Assembly: GCA_964213355.1 (NCBI GenBank)
Contig: CAXOVY010000032.1
Span: forward strand, 248,001 to 312,000
Length of the DNA: 64,000 nucleotides
Direction: 5' to 3'
DNA from: JBAXAM01 sp964213355
GTDB lineage: Bacteria; Pseudomonadota; Gammaproteobacteria; UBA9339
Shown here in pieces: positions 60,480-64,000 of this stretch (position 1 is its first letter; every line of letters begins with the position of its first letter). The position numbers and the translations under genes are program-made. Under the pieces are notes generated by a model. It did not search any database, was not told the DNA's origin, and saw only the letters and a program-made list of their open reading frames with translations.

Positions 60480-60596
60480 TGTCAATTTCCATGTAAAATT
60501 GACCCCTCTAGAGCATAAAGTTGCACCGAAAATTGACCCCTCTAATTACTAAATTTACTCTTAAAATTTTAACTAATTTTAAGAGGATAAAAGAGG

Positions 60597-62117
60597 ATGA
60601 TAATAGTGGAAACAATTGCGAAAATAAGGCGGCTGTATTATGTACAAAACAAGGGGATAAAAACGATAGCTCGTGAATTGAATTTATCAAAAAATACGGT
60701 AAAGAAAGTTATCCGAGACGACAAAACATCAAAGACTTACGTGAGGGATAAACAAACGTTACCAATAATGGGAGAATTCAAAGATCAGCTAACAAGCATG
60801 TTAGAAAAAAATATTAAGCAGCCGTTGCGTTTAAGATATACAGCAAAAAAATTATACCAAACGCTTTGCAGCAATGGTTTCAAGGGGAGCTATTCAACCA
60901 TAAATAGATTTACTACCGATTGGAGACGTAATAATCATTCTGATGGAAAAAAGGTTTTTATACCACTGGAGTTTGCTCCAGGAGAAGCATTTCAGTTTGA
61001 CTGGAGTACAGAAGAGATTGAGTTACAAGGTATATTAACGCGAGTTAAGGTTGCACATATACGACTGTGCTACAGCCGTATGTTTTTAATTGTTGTCTAC
61101 AGAAATGAGCAAATGGAAATGGTTTTTGATGCCCACAATAAAGCCTTTCAATTTTTTGGAGGAACTACAAAAAAAGGCATATTTGACAACATGAAGACTG
61201 CTGTTAACAAAGTATTTGTTGGCAAAGACCGTAAATTTAATTCACGCTTTTCTGAAATGGCTTCTCATTATTTATTTGAACCGATTGCATGCACACCAGC
61301 TTCTGGTTGGGAAAAGGGTCAGGTAGAATGCCAAGTTAACACTGGGCGTAGAAATTTTTTTACTCCACTTCGTTGTATTAATTATTTAGAAGAACTGAAT
61401 GAACAGCTTCTCGGTGAATGCATAGAATGGGCTCAAAAAACAAATCATCCAGAATTAAACGGACGAAAAGTATGGGATGTATATCAAGATGAGAAACCAA
61501 GTTTGCTAGAATACCGCAACCAATTTGACGCTTATAAACTTGAGCCTTCGGTAGTTTCATCATACAGCTTAATAAACTACGACACCAATATGTATAGTGT
61601 AGATTGCGATTACGTTGGTGAAGTTGCCGATGTTAGAGCTTATACCAACAAAATTATTATAGTATTCAAAGGAAAAACAATAGGTGAGCATGAGCGTTGT
61701 TTCGAGAAAAAAAAGAAAATTTACGATCCGTGGCACTATATACCAGCGCTTGAGCGCAAACCTGGAGCATTAAGAAATGGCGCTCCTTTTAAGCTTTTAA
61801 AATTACCACCATCATTTATAAGTATGCAAAATAATCTTAGAGCACATGAAGATGGTGACAAACAATTTATTAAAATTTTATTACAAGTATCAAAACATGG
61901 CTTAAATAAAGTTGATGAAGCGTGTACAAATGCTTTAAAAATAGGAGTAAGTAATGCAGATTTTGTCATACAATATCTGACTCCAGCAACTCCAAAAGAA
62001 AAAATAGAAGAACGACAGCTGCATTTAATAGAAGCGCCAAGCGAAGATATATGTTGTTATAACGATGCTTTTTTAAGCAATCAGCTTGTATCTCAGGAGG
62101 CAATCTATGTCGCATGA
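60597..62117 (+). CDS. istA: IS21-family transposase IstA (copy 2)
   Basis: This is identical in translation to the IstA at 3021-4541: 506 residues with HTH at about 18-45 and DDE acids in FQFDWSTEE, GIFDNMK and KGQVECQV. Intactness of both copies suggests recent spread. It overlaps istB by 11 bases. Confidence 0.95.
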   Translation: MIIVETIAKIRRLYYVQNKGIKTIARELNLSKNTVKKVIRDDKTSKTYVRDKQTLPIMGEFKDQLTSMLEKNIKQPLRLRYTAKKLYQTLCSNGFKGSYSTINRFTTDWRRNNHSDGKKVFIPLEFAPGEAFQFDWSTEEIELQGILTRVKVAHIRLCYSRMFLIVVYRNEQMEMVFDAHNKAFQFFGGTTKKGIFDNMKTAVNKVFVGKDRKFNSRFSEMASHYLFEPIACTPASGWEKGQVECQVNTGRRNFFTPLRCINYLEELNEQLLGECIEWAQKTNHPELNGRKVWDVYQDEKPSLLEYRNQFDAYKLEPSVVSSYSLINYDTNMYSVDCDYVGEVADVRAYTNKIIIVFKGKTIGEHERCFEKKKKIYDPWHYIPALERKPGALRNGAPFKLLKLPPSFISMQNNLRAHEDGDKQFIKILLQVSKHGLNKVDEACTNALKIGVSNADFVIQYLTPATPKEKIEERQLHLIEAPSEDICCYNDAFLSNQLVSQEAIYVA

Positions 62118-62841
62118 AAATATCAAAGAACAATTTGGGGCTCTTGGATTAAAAGGGATGCTGCAATATTTTGATGACATGATTGATTTAAAATCACAAG
62201 AAGAGTGGCCACAAATGCTTCTATCTATGCTTAAAAGCGAAGCATCTTATCGACAAACAAGATCTTTTATGTACAAATTAGGATTAGCTAAATTACCACA
62301 AATGAAGTCTATAGATAACTTCGACCCAACAGGTTTACCAATTAAAATAGAAACGTTAGACAATGCTAAAAGCATGAAATTTATAAAAGACCACTACAAT
62401 ATTTTAATCATTGGTGGCAGTGGTGCGGGAAAGAGCCATTTAGCGATTGGACTTGCTTACTTAGCATTACAAAATAGTTATCGTATACGGTTTTATAAGT
62501 TTGCTGAGCTAGCAAGAGATCTAATAAAAGCGCAGTCTCACAACTACGAAACAGCATTTATGGCAAAGCTACAAAGGTTCGATCTTGTTGTAATTGATGA
62601 GCTAGGCTATTTGCCGATTGATCCAAAGGCCAGCCCTCTATTATTTGAACTGTTTTCTAATCTTTATGAAAAAGTATCGACAATAATAACCACTCATCTA
62701 GCATTCAACGAATGGCCAGATATCTTTGGTAACATAAAAGCCACTAAGGCGATAATTGACAGATTTACTCACCACTGTTTGATCTTAGAAACTGGTGATA
62801 AAAGCTGGAGATTGAGGGAGGGAAAAACAACAAAAAATTGA
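62107..62841 (+). CDS. istB: IS21-family helper ATPase IstB (copy 2)
   Basis: This is identical in translation to the IstB at 4531-5265: Walker A GGSGAGKSHLA, Walker B LVVIDELGYLP. The start is the ATG at 62107 after AGGAGG. Confidence 0.95.
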   Translation: MSHENIKEQFGALGLKGMLQYFDDMIDLKSQEEWPQMLLSMLKSEASYRQTRSFMYKLGLAKLPQMKSIDNFDPTGLPIKIETLDNAKSMKFIKDHYNILIIGGSGAGKSHLAIGLAYLALQNSYRIRFYKFAELARDLIKAQSHNYETAFMAKLQRFDLVVIDELGYLPIDPKASPLLFELFSNLYEKVSTIITTHLAFNEWPDIFGNIKATKAIIDRFTHHCLILETGDKSWRLREGKTTKN

Positions 62842-62925
62842 TCAGTAAAAGTGAAGTTTTTAGCTCGTGGCAGAGGGGTCAATTTTCGATGCAACTAGGG
62901 GGTCAAATTTCGATGCAAATTGACA

Positions 62926-63383
62926 TGCTTGGATTTATAGCGGTAGCTGTGGCAGCAGTCGGTGGTGATGCTTGGTGGATGATGGCTATGCATTAACAAA
63001 AAGCGAGTTAACAATAAATTGTTTTTATGTCAAAATGTGTGGGGAGAGTAAAGGGGTCGGTATTTTATGGATAATGCAAGGATAGATACGTCGGAAAAAG
63101 TTATTACTAAAAGATTAGATGAGTCCGGTAAAATAGCAAATAGTGCCGCCATTGTGGAATTGCTGTAAAACTTAAAATAGTTGCTACGTATACAGTAGGC
63201 TTTATATTATGCAAACAATTTTATCTAATGTTGACGAGACACGAGCTTCTTTTTATCCTGCTAAAGAATACGCAAGTTAGATCACCAGGTTAGTGGTCTT
63301 TGTTTAGTCTCATATAATTAAGAAATTTCCAGTAAATTTTCTTACTGGAAATAGAGTTTTGCCTAAATTTTCCTACGAAACTT
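62926..63383. other. Gene-poor stretch with short remnants
   Basis: Directly after IS21 copy 2, a plus-strand frame GFIAVAVAAVGGDAWWMMAM ends at 62996 and may be the tail of a truncated membrane protein. A 33-codon frame (63068-63169, MDNARIDTSEKV...) has a purine-rich stretch upstream but matches nothing I know. The rest is noncoding apart from the hairpin at 63325-63352. The region looks like debris next to an IS. Confidence 0.5.
63325..63352 (-). terminator. Intrinsic terminator downstream of the candidate immunity gene
   Basis: ATTTCCAGTAA (63325-63335) and TTACTGGAAAT (63342-63352) form a perfect 11-bp stem with a six-base loop. On the minus strand it is followed by TTTCTTAATT. It lies about 30 bp beyond the stop of the minus-strand gene at 63384. 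Confidence 0.7.
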
Positions 63384-63845
63384 TTAGTCCGCTTGTGCAG
63401 TTGGACCCACGGATCCAATCTCCATTTTGTCTATTACCTTTTCTTTAAATTCTTTTAAAACAGTGTCTAGTTCTTTTTTCGATATACCAGTTATGATAGA
63501 TATTTCATAATCTTCATAATTTTTGCCACATTCGTTTAAAGCTGTATGAATGATTACCGGTTTTCTAGGCACATGAGTTTCGTTAGAAACATAAAGCATA
63601 GCTGAACTTTCTACAGCTATATTTTTAAGATTAGTATATAAGTCGCCTAAAGCGTCATTGATATAGTCAAGCTCGGAAAGGTAAAAGCCAAAATTTTTCC
63701 AAAACTTTTTCCTAAAGATGTTTTTATTTTCTGTAGCATCCAGCACCCAATGCATTTCCTGTGCAAATGTAGCAAGAGTAATGCTCATAATATACAACTC
63801 TTTTTTTGACATCCAAAGCTTTCTTAATTCATCGTCTAAGGTCAT
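63384..63845 (-). CDS. Candidate immunity protein, 153 residues
   Basis: The ATG at 63845 lies one base after the stop of the preceding toxin-like gene, so the pair is tightly coupled. I prefer it to a frame start at 63905, which would lie wholly within that gene. The product is helical and charged (DDELRKLWMSKKELYI at the start, SELDYINDALGDLYTNLKNI near 70, ITGISKKELDTVLKEFKEKV near 115), with no signal peptide or membrane segment, as expected for a cytoplasmic immunity protein. The family is not recognised. The function is inferred from position directly downstream of a polymorphic-toxin-like C-terminus. Confidence 0.55.
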   Translation of the reverse strand: MTLDDELRKLWMSKKELYIMSITLATFAQEMHWVLDATENKNIFRKKFWKNFGFYLSELDYINDALGDLYTNLKNIAVESSAMLYVSNETHVPRKPVIIHTALNECGKNYEDYEISIITGISKKELDTVLKEFKEKVIDKMEIGSVGPTAQAD

Positions 63846-63846
63846 A

Positions 63847-64000
63847 TTACTCAATCCCTTCAAAATACCTTTTACTTGATTTAAACACGGATCCACCATC
63901 AACATGGCCTGGATCCCGTATCACAACGGTCTTAGACTCCTCATTCCAATATGCAGAACGCCCATCTTTTAGTTCTTTAAAAATACTGTTTTTATCTTGC
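63847..64000 (-). CDS. C-terminal end of a polymorphic toxin-like protein (start outside window)
   Basis: The minus-strand frame is open from the window edge and encodes SIFKELKDGRSAYWNEESK, then TVVIRDPGHVDGGSVFK and a final KRYFEGIE before the TAA at 63847-63849. The pattern AYWxxxxxxVVIRxPxxxDGGxxF...YF is one I associate with the extreme C-termini of CdiA/hemagglutinin-type and related polymorphic toxins. Only 51 codons are visible, so domain order, secretion route and activity are unknown. Confidence 0.55.
   Translation of the reverse strand, partial: QDKNSIFKELKDGRSAYWNEESKTVVIRDPGHVDGGSVFKSSKRYFEGIE

Larger units (their letters stand above)
60480..62925 (+). mobile_element. IS21-family insertion sequence, copy 2 (2446 bp)
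   Basis: It has the same borders, orientation and length as copy 1 (2904-5349), and both encoded proteins are identical residue for residue between copies; the DNA lines I compared show no differences. The tips are TGTCAATTT at 60480 and AAATTGACA at 62925. Again there is no target duplication (left flank CAATC, right flank TGCTT). The copies enclose about 55 kb as direct repeats. Confidence 0.95.

Noticed and set aside
63846..63905. Longer start for the immunity-like gene
   Set aside because: The extra 20 codons fall within the toxin-like frame, and the ATG at 63845 directly follows that gene's stop, which is the usual layout for such pairs.

Overview
The window is AT-rich, tightly packed bacterial DNA. 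Its housekeeping content is gammaproteobacterial: lpxH, kdsA, pyrG, tolQR, rlpA, rodA, dacA, a DUF2066 gene next to hda, ihfB, and yafS-like/rnhA/dnaQ. Base composition, the IS load, decaying genes, a BIG2 repeat surface protein, Lcl-type remnants and unknown membrane proteins suggest a host-associated lineage near Legionellales/Coxiellaceae. That placement is inference; no rRNA or tRNA gene was recognised.

Layout. 1-5640: a secreted BIG2/propeller-repeat protein with a TTG start, an ISAs1 element with a 9-bp target duplication, and an IS21-family element between two gene stumps. 5641-9309: lpxH-kdsA-pyrG and a small unknown gene. 9310-11675: a PP-loop tRNA-thiolation-like gene whose last 34 codons are cut off by an ISL3 element (8-bp duplication). 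11676-14079: a preA remnant and two unknown genes. 14080-22848: an AddB-like nuclease, an orphan OmpR-type regulator, tolR/tolQ, rlpA, a TPR-methyltransferase fusion and rodA, all on the minus strand. 22988-30211: dacA, a DedA-PAP2-LssY protein, an O-antigen ligase-like protein, two glycosyltransferases and dgkA on the plus strand. 30245-34395: L,D-transpeptidase, asnS, hda, DUF2066. 34578-46984: ihfB, an SPFH protein, a ComEA-like protein, pepN, dnaQ, rnhA, a methyltransferase, glgP, a YqfO-like protein, a cysteine desulfurase, trmJ and an aminotransferase.

47088-60208 is a tryptophan locus: an aromatic amino acid permease, then trpR-trpE-trpG-trpD-trpC-trpF-trpB-trpA and a type I-beta DAHP synthase. 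A TrpR-operator-like palindrome overlaps the promoter in front of trpR, and a hairpin covers the trpE ribosome binding site. The pathway is breaking down. trpE has a frameshift near its 3' end. trpD is split by a 4,030-bp IS21-like element that left a 6-bp duplication, and removing the element rebuilds an in-frame trpD. Together with the neighbouring permease this fits a recent move toward tryptophan uptake.

The element inside trpD is the most unusual object here. Besides istA and istB it carries a ParB-family protein, a small Cys4 protein, and a 153-bp long inverted repeat holding four copies of a 10-bp motif. Other points of interest are a second copy of the IS21 element from the left side (60480-62925), a candidate polymorphic toxin C-terminus with an adjacent immunity gene at the right edge, and a duplicated 75-bp 3' end shared by two adjacent glycosyltransferase genes.
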